NCBI RefSeq assembly: GCF_900187945.1
Contig: NZ_FYEH01000004.1
Coordinates: 248,001-312,000 of the forward strand
Reading direction: 5' to 3'
DNA: 64,000 nt
From: Arboricoccus pini
Lineage (GTDB): Bacteria; Pseudomonadota; Alphaproteobacteria; Geminicoccales; Geminicoccaceae
In this document: positions 54,091 through 62,483 of the stretch, in pieces
Numbering within the stretch: position 1 is the first letter of the stretch
Layout of the letters: every line of letters begins with the position of its first letter
The notes under the pieces: generated by a model
The model's input: only the letters and a program-made list of their open reading frames with translations
Told to the model about the DNA's origin: nothing
Databases searched by the model: none
Program-made: the position numbers and the translations under genes

Positions 54091-54891
54091 CTAACGCTCG
54101 ATCGCCTGGTCGACGAGGCTTTTCAGAGTGGAGGCGGAAATGGCCGAATCGACTGGTACAGAGAGTTCGAGCTTGCCATCTTGATGAACGACCTGCGCCG
54201 TGCCCGTCTGGACATCGATACTCGCGATGGAACTTGGGAATGGTTCGGCGCCATGTGACGGTCGGTCGATGATAAGCTGGACCAGACGATCAATATCATC
54301 GCCAACAATCGACAAGGCCGATGCATCGTCGGGCAAGGTGTCGAAATCGACATTGATGGGCAGATCGCTATCAAGTGCCGAAGAAAGCTTGCGCTCAGCA
54401 TCACGCACCCGCTTTCTGAAATTGGCCCTGTTTGCGCCGCCCCGCCCCTCGAGGGCACCTGAATAGGAGGCGGGATTGCCTAGGTCCGGATCGCTGCTGC
54501 TGATGCTTTCGATCTGGGAAAGCATGACCCAATGCGTGAGCGACCCGCCGTCCGCGCCCGCCTCGCTCACAACAACCATCGGTTGATCCTGATCGGCTAT
54601 AAACGCAATGACTTGACCATCGAGACTTTTACCCGAACGCAGGCCGATTTGTATCTGGGGGGGCTGCCTGCTGGAAACGGCCTTAGCGGCGATATCTCGC
54701 AAAAGTCGAACGAGAGGAGTTTGGAGAACACTTGCGTGATCGTCGCTAGCTCGAGTGACCTGCTTGAGGTCCTGCTGCTCCTGGGCCGCCGCCGTCTCGA
54801 GGCCCATTCTTGAGAAAGCAACCAGGCAGAAGCCAATCCAGGCCATACTCGCCAGTAGTGAATCCGGGTAGCGAGCGCTGCAAAGCCGCAT
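54091..54891 (-). CDS. Exported protein of unknown function
   Basis: I do not recognise a family. The 266-residue frame opens with a signal peptide-like stretch (LLASMAWIGFCLVAFSRMGLETAAAQEQQ, cleavage probably after AAA/Q); an ATG at 54846 could be the true start. The middle has a beta-rich segment QIQIGLRSGKSLDGQVIAF and a WVMLSQIESIS strand, reminiscent of Sm-like folds but not diagnostic. A charged helix follows, then DVQTGTAQVVHQDGKLELSV. It lies 283 bases after the MocR gene and is divergent from purA across 196 bases. Predicted periplasmic, function unknown. Confidence 0.6.
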   Translation of the reverse strand: MRLCSARYPDSLLASMAWIGFCLVAFSRMGLETAAAQEQQDLKQVTRASDDHASVLQTPLVRLLRDIAAKAVSSRQPPQIQIGLRSGKSLDGQVIAFIADQDQPMVVVSEAGADGGSLTHWVMLSQIESISSSDPDLGNPASYSGALEGRGGANRANFRKRVRDAERKLSSALDSDLPINVDFDTLPDDASALSIVGDDIDRLVQLIIDRPSHGAEPFPSSIASIDVQTGTAQVVHQDGKLELSVPVDSAISASTLKSLVDQAIER

Positions 54892-55087
54892 GAGTTCATC
54901 CAGTTAATTGCTGCCTGGTACCTTAGCCCCATAGCCCGGCACGCTGGCCTTAGAGGCTCTAATCAACTAACCATAGCGCCGCAACGCGGCTGGCCGGGAG
55001 ACTTCCGTCTTTCTGCAAGCGACAAGGCTCGGAGAACGGCCCTGTCAGGCATGCGCACGGCTCGATCGGATTGGAAGGCGGACACAA

Positions 55088-56398
55088 TTGAGCAACGTTA
55101 CAGTCATTGGTGCTCAGTGGGGTGATGAGGGTAAGGGCAAGATCGTAGATTGGCTGTCGAAGCGCGCCGACGTCGTCGTCCGCTTTCAAGGCGGCCATAA
55201 TGCAGGTCATACCCTGGTCATCGATGGCAAGACCTACAAGCTGTCGCTGCTTCCCTCCGGCGTCGTCCGGACAGGAAAACTCTCGATCATCGGCAATGGC
55301 GTCGTCATCGACCCATGGGCACTTCTGAAGGAGATCGAGACTGTCCGAGGCCAGGGGGTGACAGTCGGCACCGAGACCCTGAGGATCGCGGAAAATGCGG
55401 CCTTGATCCTGCCGTTACATGGCGAGCTCGATCGCGCCCGGGAGACGGCGCGCGAGCAAAGCGATGATGGTTACGGCAAGATCGGCACGACCGGCCGCGG
55501 CATTGGGCCAGCCTACGAAGACAAGGTCGCCCGTCGCGCCGTCCGTCTGTGTGATCTGGGCGATCAGGAGAATCTCCGCCTCAAGATTCACGAACTGCTC
55601 TTGCACCACAATGCACTTCGCCGGGGCCTCGGCATCGAGGAGGTGGATGGCGCTAAGTTGCTGGCAGAGCTGTTGGCCATTGCGCCGCGCATTCTGCCCT
55701 TCGCCGAACCGATCTGGCTGCGTCTATCCGAGCTCAAAAAGGCAGGTCGTCGCATCCTGTTCGAAGGTGCGCAAGGCACGATGCTCGATGTCGACCATGG
55801 CACCTACCCCTTCGTCACGTCCTCCAATACCGTGGCAGGAGGCGCCGCGACGGGCAGCGGCTTGGGCCCCGATAGTGTCGGTTATGTCCTTGGGATCTGC
55901 AAGGCCTATACGACGCGCGTCGGCTCCGGGCCGTTTCCCACCGAATTGTTTGACGAGGTCGGCAAAGGGATTGCCGAACGGGGTCATGAATTCGGCGTGG
56001 TGACAGGACGACCCAGGCGCTGCGGCTGGTTTGACGCCGTGCTTGTCCGGCAGGCCGTCAAAATCGGAGGCATAAACGGCTTGGCTCTGACGAAGCTGGA
56101 CATTCTCGATGGCATGGAGTCCATCAAGGTTTGCACCGCCTATAAGCGGCGCGACGGCGCGATGCTCCAACATTTCCCGGCATCCTTGGCGGCGCAGGCG
56201 GAAATCCAGCCGGTCTACGAGGAATTCGCCGGATGGAGCGAAAGTACACGAGGCGCTCGCAGCTTCGCTGATCTGCCTGCCAATGCGATCAAATACGTCA
56301 AGCGCGTCGAGGAATTGGTCGAGTGCCCCGTGGCCCTGCTCTCCACCAGCCCGGATCGCGAGGATACCATTCTCGTTACGGATCCATTCGCCGACTGA
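55088..56398 (+). CDS. purA: Adenylosuccinate synthetase
   Basis: A 436-residue GTP-dependent enzyme that joins IMP and aspartate in AMP synthesis. The N terminus [21 protein letters not shown] carries the catalytic Asp13 and P-loop, and [10 protein letters not shown] has His41. [38 protein letters not shown] and KVGRPRR-like [12 protein letters not shown] complete the signature. The start is a TTG at 55088: it begins the family N terminus exactly and AAGGCGG is positioned upstream, with no alternative ATG nearby. No terminator was recognised in the 234 bases that separate it from the convergent mxa operon. Confidence 0.96.
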   Translation: MSNVTVIGAQWGDEGKGKIVDWLSKRADVVVRFQGGHNAGHTLVIDGKTYKLSLLPSGVVRTGKLSIIGNGVVIDPWALLKEIETVRGQGVTVGTETLRIAENAALILPLHGELDRARETAREQSDDGYGKIGTTGRGIGPAYEDKVARRAVRLCDLGDQENLRLKIHELLLHHNALRRGLGIEEVDGAKLLAELLAIAPRILPFAEPIWLRLSELKKAGRRILFEGAQGTMLDVDHGTYPFVTSSNTVAGGAATGSGLGPDSVGYVLGICKAYTTRVGSGPFPTELFDEVGKGIAERGHEFGVVTGRPRRCGWFDAVLVRQAVKIGGINGLALTKLDILDGMESIKVCTAYKRRDGAMLQHFPASLAAQAEIQPVYEEFAGWSESTRGARSFADLPANAIKYVKRVEELVECPVALLSTSPDREDTILVTDPFAD

Positions 56399-56632
56399 GC
56401 AGCCTAAATCATGGAGTTGGGGCCTCCGGCGGAGATCGTGCGCCCTCTGCCGGCGGTCGATTGTCGTTGCGTCCGGTATCTAGCCCGATCGGGGTGGCGT
56501 CTAGATCTGGATCCATGGCCGAATGACTGTGGTTTGCTAAAGTAGGGTCACGGCACTACGGCTGGCAGATCGTTTCGTTTCCGGATCAAGCCGTTTGCGG
56601 CATCCGCAGTTTGGTGGACATGCTGTCGACCA

Positions 56633-57574
56633 TCAGCCCGCAACCACGGCACGCACGCCGTCGCCGACTTTCAACCGCACGAGTTCGCGCGTTTCGAGGA
56701 TTGAAACAAGCGAGACATCGGCTGAAAACCAGTTCGCGATCCAAGCAGTGAGGCCATCTGCGGTAATGGCAATGCCTTCCGGGTAGCGGCCAACCTTAAC
56801 GTTCGCATGCGGCGTGAGGCTGAGGGCGTCGATGAAAGATACATTGCCCGACTGTTGATTGACGACCAGGATCAGAGCTCCATCAGGCGTCACGGCTACG
56901 CCATAGGGCATCTGGCCAACGGCAACGGTCGCGACCGGCTTCAGATCGGCAGCCTGGATGATCGAGAGCGAGGCGCTCCGCACGTTGGCGACGTAGAGCC
57001 GCAGGCCGTCCGGGGCCAGGGCAATGGCAAAAGGCGCCCTGCCCACCGCAACCGACCCTGTCACCACCATCCGCTCGATATCAATTCGACAGACTCGGTC
57101 CATCTCGCGGTCGGTCACATAGAGCTGCCCGTGAGCAGCGACCAGATCAGAGGGCGACTTACCGACGGCTACCTCGCCCTCGATCGTCAAGGCCTCGCCG
57201 TCAATGCGCACCACTGTCCCTTCGCTCCAGTTAGTCGCAAAAAGATCGCCGTCATGCACAGTCAGTCCAAACGGTTCTCCCTTGAGTCGGACTCGTTCGA
57301 TGGTTCGACCGTCGCGAAGGTCGAGAACCGAGAGCGCCTGCGCCTCTGGATGACTGAGGACCAGACGATCCTCACCGAGGTGGACGGCGCGCGCCGGGCC
57401 GGGGTCGGTTGCGAAGGTTTGTCGAACTTGCCGCGTTCGCGAGTCGATGACCGAAATGGCTGCAGCATCCTGGCTGATGGCATAGAGAATGCCGGAGGAG
57501 GATGGCACTCCGCCAAGGACCGGGTGGGGAAGCAACGTTCCCAGCCCAGCTGCGAGCAAAGCCCGGCGTCGCAT
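56633..57574 (-). CDS. YVTN beta-propeller protein, last gene of the mxa operon
   Basis: A 313-residue seven-bladed-type repeat protein. The N terminus MRRRALLAAGLGTLLPHPVLGG is a twin-arginine-like signal, so it should be periplasmic. Repeats of the YVTN kind recur about every 40 residues (FAIALAPDGLRLYVANVRS; GVAVTPDGALILVVNQQSGNVS; GIAITADGLTAWIANWFSADVS). It begins three bases after mxaD and is part of that operon, in the slot where some methylotrophs carry mxaE/H. Such propellers often scaffold or bind redox partners, but no activity is shown here. It is not a PQQ dehydrogenase: no Trp-docking motifs and too short. Confidence 0.85.
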   Translation of the reverse strand: MRRRALLAAGLGTLLPHPVLGGVPSSSGILYAISQDAAAISVIDSRTRQVRQTFATDPGPARAVHLGEDRLVLSHPEAQALSVLDLRDGRTIERVRLKGEPFGLTVHDGDLFATNWSEGTVVRIDGEALTIEGEVAVGKSPSDLVAAHGQLYVTDREMDRVCRIDIERMVVTGSVAVGRAPFAIALAPDGLRLYVANVRSASLSIIQAADLKPVATVAVGQMPYGVAVTPDGALILVVNQQSGNVSFIDALSLTPHANVKVGRYPEGIAITADGLTAWIANWFSADVSLVSILETRELVRLKVGDGVRAVVAG

Positions 57575-57577
57575 GGT

Positions 57578-58141
57578 TCAGCTTTCGGCTTTGATCTTTA
57601 TCCCGTCGAGCGCGGACTGCAGAAATTCCGCCATCGCAGCCTCGGCGGCCTCATCGTCCTGACCGGGGGCTGGCTCATTGCCCGTATCGCCGCGGTAAAA
57701 ACGCCCTTCCACCGACACCTTGCTGCCGCCATCGGCTGGCGCCACTACGATCGAGGCCGAATAGAAGCTGACGGGAAAACTCTCCACATCCTCGCTCTCA
57801 AGCCGCCAGCTATAGGTCATCTGTTTGGCATCGTAGTCGTCCAGGCTCTCCTCCATCTGTCCACCTCCTTTGAAGGCCTTGCCAGCCTTGAGCGTATACG
57901 TCCGATCGGCGCCCGCCTGCGGATCATTGCCCCCCTTGCTCTCGACATTCTCGGCATTCGGATTCCAGCTGATGTCACCGAAATTGGCGATCACCGCCCA
58001 GACCTTTGCCGGGTCGGCCTTGATGTCGATGGATAGATCCGCCTTGTGCGGCGTCGGTCCATGCGCCCAGGCTCGGCGGGCAAGGAGCATGGGCAGCAAA
58101 GAGACCATCGCCGTACCGGCGAACAGCGCACGCCTGTTCAT
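57578..58141 (-). CDS. mxaD: Methanol oxidation protein MxaD (SRPBCC family)
   Basis: A 187-residue periplasmic protein of the START/SRPBCC fold. The signal peptide MNRRALFAGTAMVSLLPMLL has paired arginines and ends ARRAWA. The mature part has the MxaD pattern DIKADPAKVWAVIANFGDISWNPN, GGNDPQAGADRTYTLKAGKAF and VSFYSASIVVAP. MxaD aids electron transfer between methanol dehydrogenase and cytochrome cL in Methylobacterium. I chose the ATG at 58141 (AAAGGA six bases upstream) rather than the overlapping ATG at 58147. It lies between mxaL and the YVTN gene. Confidence 0.9.
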   Translation of the reverse strand: MNRRALFAGTAMVSLLPMLLARRAWAHGPTPHKADLSIDIKADPAKVWAVIANFGDISWNPNAENVESKGGNDPQAGADRTYTLKAGKAFKGGGQMEESLDDYDAKQMTYSWRLESEDVESFPVSFYSASIVVAPADGGSKVSVEGRFYRGDTGNEPAPGQDDEAAEAAMAEFLQSALDGIKIKAES

Positions 58142-58143
58142 AA

Positions 58144-59139
58144 TCATCCTTTCGTAAATTGCCGGGAAACACGACTCCGCCGATGACCAGAGAGTCGGTC
58201 GAACAGCGGGAGCATCATGTAAATCAGGAGGAGAGTAAGGAGAGCCATGCCCGCCGGGATGAAGCGGATATCCTCTGCTGTCACCTCCATGTGCGATCGG
58301 GCATTGGCAGTGATCGCTGCCATCAGCATTGCCGGATCGCCCGCGCGCGCATAGGCAAGGCCGGTAAGCTTGGCCAGATCCTTGAGATAGTCTTCCTTGA
58401 GCGAGGAGAGATGCTCGGTTCCCTCGGGCTGGGCGGCGCCATAGGGCGCATTGCGGGGATTGTATCCCTCGCGCTCCTCCATGCCCGGTGGCGGTGGCCC
58501 CTCGCGGTTCTCCTGCGGGACATCCTCCATCGCGTAGAAGCCGATCTCATGCCCGTCAGCGTCATATTTGGGAATGGGCGAGAGTGCGGCACCGCCGACA
58601 CCCAAAAGCAGGCCACGCACCTCGCCCTTGACGCCATCGAATACGGGCGGCCGGTCGGCCCGAACGGGCGGTGCTTCCTGACCGTCCGTGATGAAGACGA
58701 GGTCCGCCGGCATGCCATGAGCCATTGCAATCGAGCGCATCAGGCCGGATGCGATTCGGCTGTCGCCTTCCCAGGCCATGCGCCGGTCGAGGCCGGCGAC
58801 GGCCGCATCGAAAGGTGCGAAACCGTCGCAAAGCTCGATCGGCTCGATGAGCAGGAAGGGCTGGCGTTCCGTGAAAATGCCAAGCCCGATGCGTGAACGG
58901 CAGGGCAAGCGCGCCGCCATCTGGCGGACCAGCCACTTGGCCTGGTCGAGGCGGCTCGCCGGCTTCCCCGCCAACGTCACGTCGCGCACGGCCATGCTGC
59001 CCGTGATGTCGACGACGACGAGAAGATCATAGCTCGGATATTCGATATTCAGGCGCGGCATGAAGAGGGCCGCAGCGAGCAGGAAGGCTGCCGAGGCCAT
59101 AAGCCAGAAACGCAATCCTCTACCCGTTAACCTGCTCAA
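58144..59139 (-). CDS. mxaL: VWA protein MxaL
   Basis: A 331-residue membrane-anchored von Willebrand factor A protein of the methanol dehydrogenase accessory set. A first hydrophobic helix (FWLMASAAFLLAAALFMP) precedes the VWA metal site DITGSMAVRD (MIDAS), with VFITDGQEAPP later. A second helix lies near the C terminus (FIPAGMALLTLLLIYMMLPLF). MxaA, K and L are needed to insert calcium in MxaF. The TTG at 59139 overlaps the mxaK stop (TTGA); a longer TTG at 59175 or an ATG at 59100 are alternatives. It shares the operon with mxaC and mxaS. Confidence 0.9.
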   Translation of the reverse strand: MSRLTGRGLRFWLMASAAFLLAAALFMPRLNIEYPSYDLLVVVDITGSMAVRDVTLAGKPASRLDQAKWLVRQMAARLPCRSRIGLGIFTERQPFLLIEPIELCDGFAPFDAAVAGLDRRMAWEGDSRIASGLMRSIAMAHGMPADLVFITDGQEAPPVRADRPPVFDGVKGEVRGLLLGVGGAALSPIPKYDADGHEIGFYAMEDVPQENREGPPPPGMEEREGYNPRNAPYGAAQPEGTEHLSSLKEDYLKDLAKLTGLAYARAGDPAMLMAAITANARSHMEVTAEDIRFIPAGMALLTLLLIYMMLPLFDRLSGHRRSRVSRQFTKG

Positions 59140-59696
59140 GGCAGGCCTCGCGGCTGCGCCGGTAACTCGGTCCAAAGATCACTCGATGGCGGTGCCGGCT
59201 CCTCGGCATCCTCGTTCGGCGCCAGTTTTGGAAAGTCGCGAACAAGGCGGCTGGCGACATCGAGATTTTGCTTGGCATTCCAGGCGCCCGGGTCCTGTCG
59301 CAACACGTCGCGATAGCCGTTGCGCGCCAGGACGATTTCGGCTGCGGCCTTATCGGTGTCGTCGCGCTCGATAGCAGCGAATGCGCGGCGGACACGTGCG
59401 TTCGCCATATCGAATGTGAGCTTGCTGGCCGTGGATGCATCACCCCTGCGGGCCAGTGTATCCAGGATTGGAATGGTCTCGTCGATGCGGTCACGAAAAA
59501 GCAGGAACCGGCCGCGCGCGAGAAGAACTTCGCCGCGCGCATTCAATGGCACAGCACGATCTTCCGTGCCTGCCAGGGCCTCGATTGTCCGGTTATCGTG
59601 GATCTTCGCGCCAAGCTGCCAAGCTTGAGCCAGCAGACCCAGGCCCAGCAGGACAGGCAGGATGGTAAAGAGGCTGCCTTGCAACCATCGCATCAT
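59136..59696 (-). CDS. mxaK: Methanol oxidation protein MxaK
   Basis: A 186-residue protein with one N-terminal membrane helix (LFTILPVLLGLGLLAQAWQLG) and a helical periplasmic part resembling tetratricopeptide helices (ARGRFLLFRDRIDETIPILD; VLRQDPGAWNAKQNLDVASRLV). This matches MxaK in size, topology and position. It is required for calcium insertion into methanol dehydrogenase in Methylobacterium. Its ATG overlaps the mxaC stop (ATGA) and its TGA overlaps the mxaL start. The C-terminal 30 residues are Pro/Asp/Glu-rich. Sequence similarity within the MxaK family is weak, so position carries part of the call. Confidence 0.85.
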   Translation of the reverse strand: MMRWLQGSLFTILPVLLGLGLLAQAWQLGAKIHDNRTIEALAGTEDRAVPLNARGEVLLARGRFLLFRDRIDETIPILDTLARRGDASTASKLTFDMANARVRRAFAAIERDDTDKAAAEIVLARNGYRDVLRQDPGAWNAKQNLDVASRLVRDFPKLAPNEDAEEPAPPSSDLWTELPAQPRGLP

Positions 59697-60715
59697 CCAC
59701 CTCCCGACAAAATCGTCCGGTCCATCGGCCGGTGGCGGGCGAACCGAACCTGGCTACCGAGCGCCGCGGTAAGGAGAAGCGTCATGATCAGAGCCAGGAT
59801 CAGAGCAGGCGTCGCCAGTTCGAACCGCGGGGTCGGCTCGCTATAATGGAGTGGCGCCTGCTCGAGGCGACCGATCTCGGCCAGGGCCTGACCTACGGCG
59901 TCCGCACCGTCCGTCTCGAAGGCGCGATAGGGGATGCCCAAGCTCTTGAAGAACAGATCCAGATGTCGCTCGGGCATCGTCCGCGGATTGTCGACCGACG
60001 GGCTGTCGGGAACATCGTAGATGCCGCGGCCGCCCGCGGTACGCAGGAATAGCCAGTAGAGATGAACGGGCGCTTCGGCAAAGCCGGCCCGCAGGCGCTG
60101 CTGGACGTCCGGATCAATCACTGCCGCGCCATCGGAAACCAGGAGAATCACGCGCACGCCGTCGCTTTGTGAACGGCGGAGCATTTCGAGAGCCAGGATG
60201 AGACCGCGGCCCACGTTCGTGTAGCCAAGGCCCGGTCGATCGACCGCATCGATGGCGCCCAAGATGGCGTCCCGGTGATTGGTCAGCGGCATGACCGGTA
60301 TCGGTAGGGTGGCGAACATAGCAAGGCCGAAAAGGTCATGCTCGCGACGCCGGACAAAATCGGCCAGTAACCGCGTGGCCGCACTTGCCTTCGATTCCTG
60401 ATCCCTGTCCGGCCGGTCGCCGGCAAAGGTGTCGTTCATGCTGCCGCTACGATCGGCAAGGATGAGAATTTGCGCCCCCGTCCCCACCCTTTCGATCATC
60501 CGGCCGCCCACATAGGGCCCCGACAACGCAATGAGAATGGCGGCGATGGCGATGCAGGCCATCGCTTTGACGCCGATGGAAAGGAGAAGCGATGGCCGAT
60601 CGGCTGGCACGACCAGCAGTGAGGAAAAGGCGTTTCGACGCCAGGGCCGCACCAGGATGGGTAGGAGCGCCAGCGGGATGAACCAGAAGAGCCATAAATG
60701 GTCGAAGCTCGGCAT
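59693..60715 (-). CDS. mxaC: VWA protein MxaC
   Basis: A 340-residue BatA/VWA-type membrane protein. N-terminal helices lie at about residues 6-24 and 47-70 (SLLLSIGVKAMACIAIAAILIALSGPYVGG). The metal site is ILADRSGSMND, followed by a typical VWA body (GLGYTNVGRGLILALEML; VILLVSDGAAVID), and a C-terminal helix (TPALILALIMTLLLTAAL). MxaC is one of the Mxa proteins encoded with MxaR, S, A, K and L for active methanol dehydrogenase formation. It overlaps mxaA by TAATG and mxaK by ATGA. Confidence 0.9.
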   Translation of the reverse strand: MPSFDHLWLFWFIPLALLPILVRPWRRNAFSSLLVVPADRPSLLLSIGVKAMACIAIAAILIALSGPYVGGRMIERVGTGAQILILADRSGSMNDTFAGDRPDRDQESKASAATRLLADFVRRREHDLFGLAMFATLPIPVMPLTNHRDAILGAIDAVDRPGLGYTNVGRGLILALEMLRRSQSDGVRVILLVSDGAAVIDPDVQQRLRAGFAEAPVHLYWLFLRTAGGRGIYDVPDSPSVDNPRTMPERHLDLFFKSLGIPYRAFETDGADAVGQALAEIGRLEQAPLHYSEPTPRFELATPALILALIMTLLLTAALGSQVRFARHRPMDRTILSGGG

Positions 60716-61623
60716 TATGGACGCCCCCGCTCCGCTCGGGCCAGCAGCCTTGCCAGCCTCGCGGCCTCGGCGCGGGTGACGGCTACGCCCGTACCGAAGA
60801 AAAACGACCGGGATTGGGCAAAGAAGCTGGTGATCTCGCCAGCGAATGGCCGCATCTCCGGCTTCTTTGCCAGGAAGGTCGGTAGATCGTCTGCCAGGAG
60901 CCGACAGCCGAAGGAGGCGTCGAAAGCGCGATGCAAGAGTCCCATGGCGCCCGCCCCGTCCAGGCCCCTGTCCTTAGCGATGACACGTGCGGTCCGGGCG
61001 AAGGGGCGAGCCGGCCGGTTGTGGAAAGGCCACCAAGCACGATGATAGCCTAGCCCACCCAAACTAATGAGGAAGAGGAGGCTCAGGCCTAGGAGGCGGA
61101 GTTCATCGGAGCGCAAAGCGAGAGGCTGGGCCAGGAAATCAGGCGCCAGCAGTTCGTCGGCGTCGCGGCCACCTGGCTCGATCTCGCGCAAAGAGGAGGT
61201 CACGAAAGACCAGTCGGGCACCTTCGCCTGAATTGTCTGGCTTCCGGCCTCGAATTGAAGATCGAAGCCCGGAACTTTCATGCGGCGTGTATCGAGTGGG
61301 GCGTAGAAGGTCTGATAGCGCATCGCCAGACGATAGAGCGTGGTATCCGGCCGCTCGGTCGTGGTGAGCTTGAAATCGCGCAGCTCCAGCCAATAGGTGA
61401 CGCGTCCGGTTGCCGGAAGTGAGGCAGCAAGCAGATGGGTGCCTTTAGCGACCTCGATCTCGACGTCGCTCTCGAGTGTGTCGCCGATGAAGAAGCCATA
61501 TTCGCGTGGCAGGGAAAGGTCGACCGAGCGAACCTGAGCCATTGCGGCATACGGTCCAGGAAATACGGCGAGCGAGCCCAAAAGCGCGATCGAGAGGACC
61601 GACGACCGCCAGACGCAGTTCAT
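60715..61623 (-). CDS. mxaA: Methanol oxidation protein MxaA
   Basis: A 302-residue exported membrane protein. The N-terminal signal ends near PYAAMAQ. A beta-rich periplasmic domain (REYGFFIGDTLESDVEIEV; YWLELRDFKLTTTERPD) precedes a single membrane helix (LLGLSLLFLISLGGLGYH at about residues 192-209) and a cytoplasmic C-terminal part. This is the MxaA layout. MxaA is needed for calcium insertion into MxaF in Methylobacterium. The ATG at 61623 overlaps the mxaS stop (ATGA). Frame upstream of it belongs to mxaS and is not conserved. Confidence 0.88.
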   Translation of the reverse strand: MNCVWRSSVLSIALLGSLAVFPGPYAAMAQVRSVDLSLPREYGFFIGDTLESDVEIEVAKGTHLLAASLPATGRVTYWLELRDFKLTTTERPDTTLYRLAMRYQTFYAPLDTRRMKVPGFDLQFEAGSQTIQAKVPDWSFVTSSLREIEPGGRDADELLAPDFLAQPLALRSDELRLLGLSLLFLISLGGLGYHRAWWPFHNRPARPFARTARVIAKDRGLDGAGAMGLLHRAFDASFGCRLLADDLPTFLAKKPEMRPFAGEITSFFAQSRSFFFGTGVAVTRAEAARLARLLARAERGRP

Positions 61624-62483
61624 GCACGCGACCGCAAATGACGGGCGAGTGCTTCGGCATCGAAACGGTCGACGACGCGCAATAGATCGCGTCCATGACT
61701 GGCAAAGAGGCGCTGCTGGCGCAAACGCAGCTCGCCCATCGCCTGCTCCCAACGTCGCCTCAAGGCCGGCCGGAGAAACATCAGGCGACGCTTGCCGGTT
61801 TCAAGGTCGGCAAGGTCGACCAGGCCCCATCGAGGCATGGCGCCGCTCTCCGAGCCATCCTCAATTCGGAGAGCTACCAGATAATGTCGTGAGAGACCTT
61901 GCAGCAACCGGTCCAGCACCTCATCCGGCAAGAGAAAGTCGGAGAGGAGAAAGATGAGGCGTGGGCGGTTGCCGATGTGGCTCGGCAGCGCCTCAAGACT
62001 GACGACGTCGCCCCCAGTCGGTGGCACGGCGGCCAATAGCGCTTCTGCCTCGGCCGAGACGGTCCGTCGCAATGTCGCCCGCAGGCTAGGCGTCGCGGCC
62101 GACTTGCGACCATCGCACAAGGTCAAGCCAACCGGGTCACGATAGGCACGTGCCGATGCGATGAGGCACTGGACAGCGTCTCGGACGATCGCCTGGCGTG
62201 ACGCGTTACCTTCAAAACCCATCGAGCCCGACATGTCGACGACGATGTTGACCGTGATGATATTTCTTGGTTCGAGTCGGCGGACAAAGAGCCGTCCGAG
62301 CGGATCTCGGGCCGAGGCTCGCAGATCGATCCGCCTACCGTCCGGATCACGTTCGAACGGCACCAGGTCACGGAAATATGCTTGGCCATCCTGCCGTCGC
62401 CCGGCATGCGCGCCGATTCGCAGGCCAGTCAGGCCGTGCGGCGGGCGATAAGCGACGAGTGCGGGAGTGGTGCGCGGACTCAA
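61620..62483 (-). CDS. mxaS: DUF58/VWA protein MxaS
   Basis: A 287-residue DUF58-type protein, the partner of the AAA+ ATPase MxaR. It contains YFRDLVPFERDPDGRRIDLRASARDPLGRLF (the DUF58 hallmark, in part) and an intact metal site VDMSGSMGF (residues about 83-91), followed by the VWA-like fold with LIFLLSDFLLPDEVLDRLL. No signal or helix is present, so it is cytoplasmic. It starts with TTG at 62483, overlapping the mxaR stop (TTGA). Unlike the DUF58 protein at 35.9 kb, its metal site has the full DxSGS pattern. Confidence 0.9.
   Translation of the reverse strand: MSPRTTPALVAYRPPHGLTGLRIGAHAGRRQDGQAYFRDLVPFERDPDGRRIDLRASARDPLGRLFVRRLEPRNIITVNIVVDMSGSMGFEGNASRQAIVRDAVQCLIASARAYRDPVGLTLCDGRKSAATPSLRATLRRTVSAEAEALLAAVPPTGGDVVSLEALPSHIGNRPRLIFLLSDFLLPDEVLDRLLQGLSRHYLVALRIEDGSESGAMPRWGLVDLADLETGKRRLMFLRPALRRRWEQAMGELRLRQQRLFASHGRDLLRVVDRFDAEALARHLRSRA

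Noticed and set aside
56807-58036. 409-residue plus-strand open frame
   Set aside because: It lies opposite the YVTN and mxaD genes, both with recognisable sequence and signals, and has no conserved motif.
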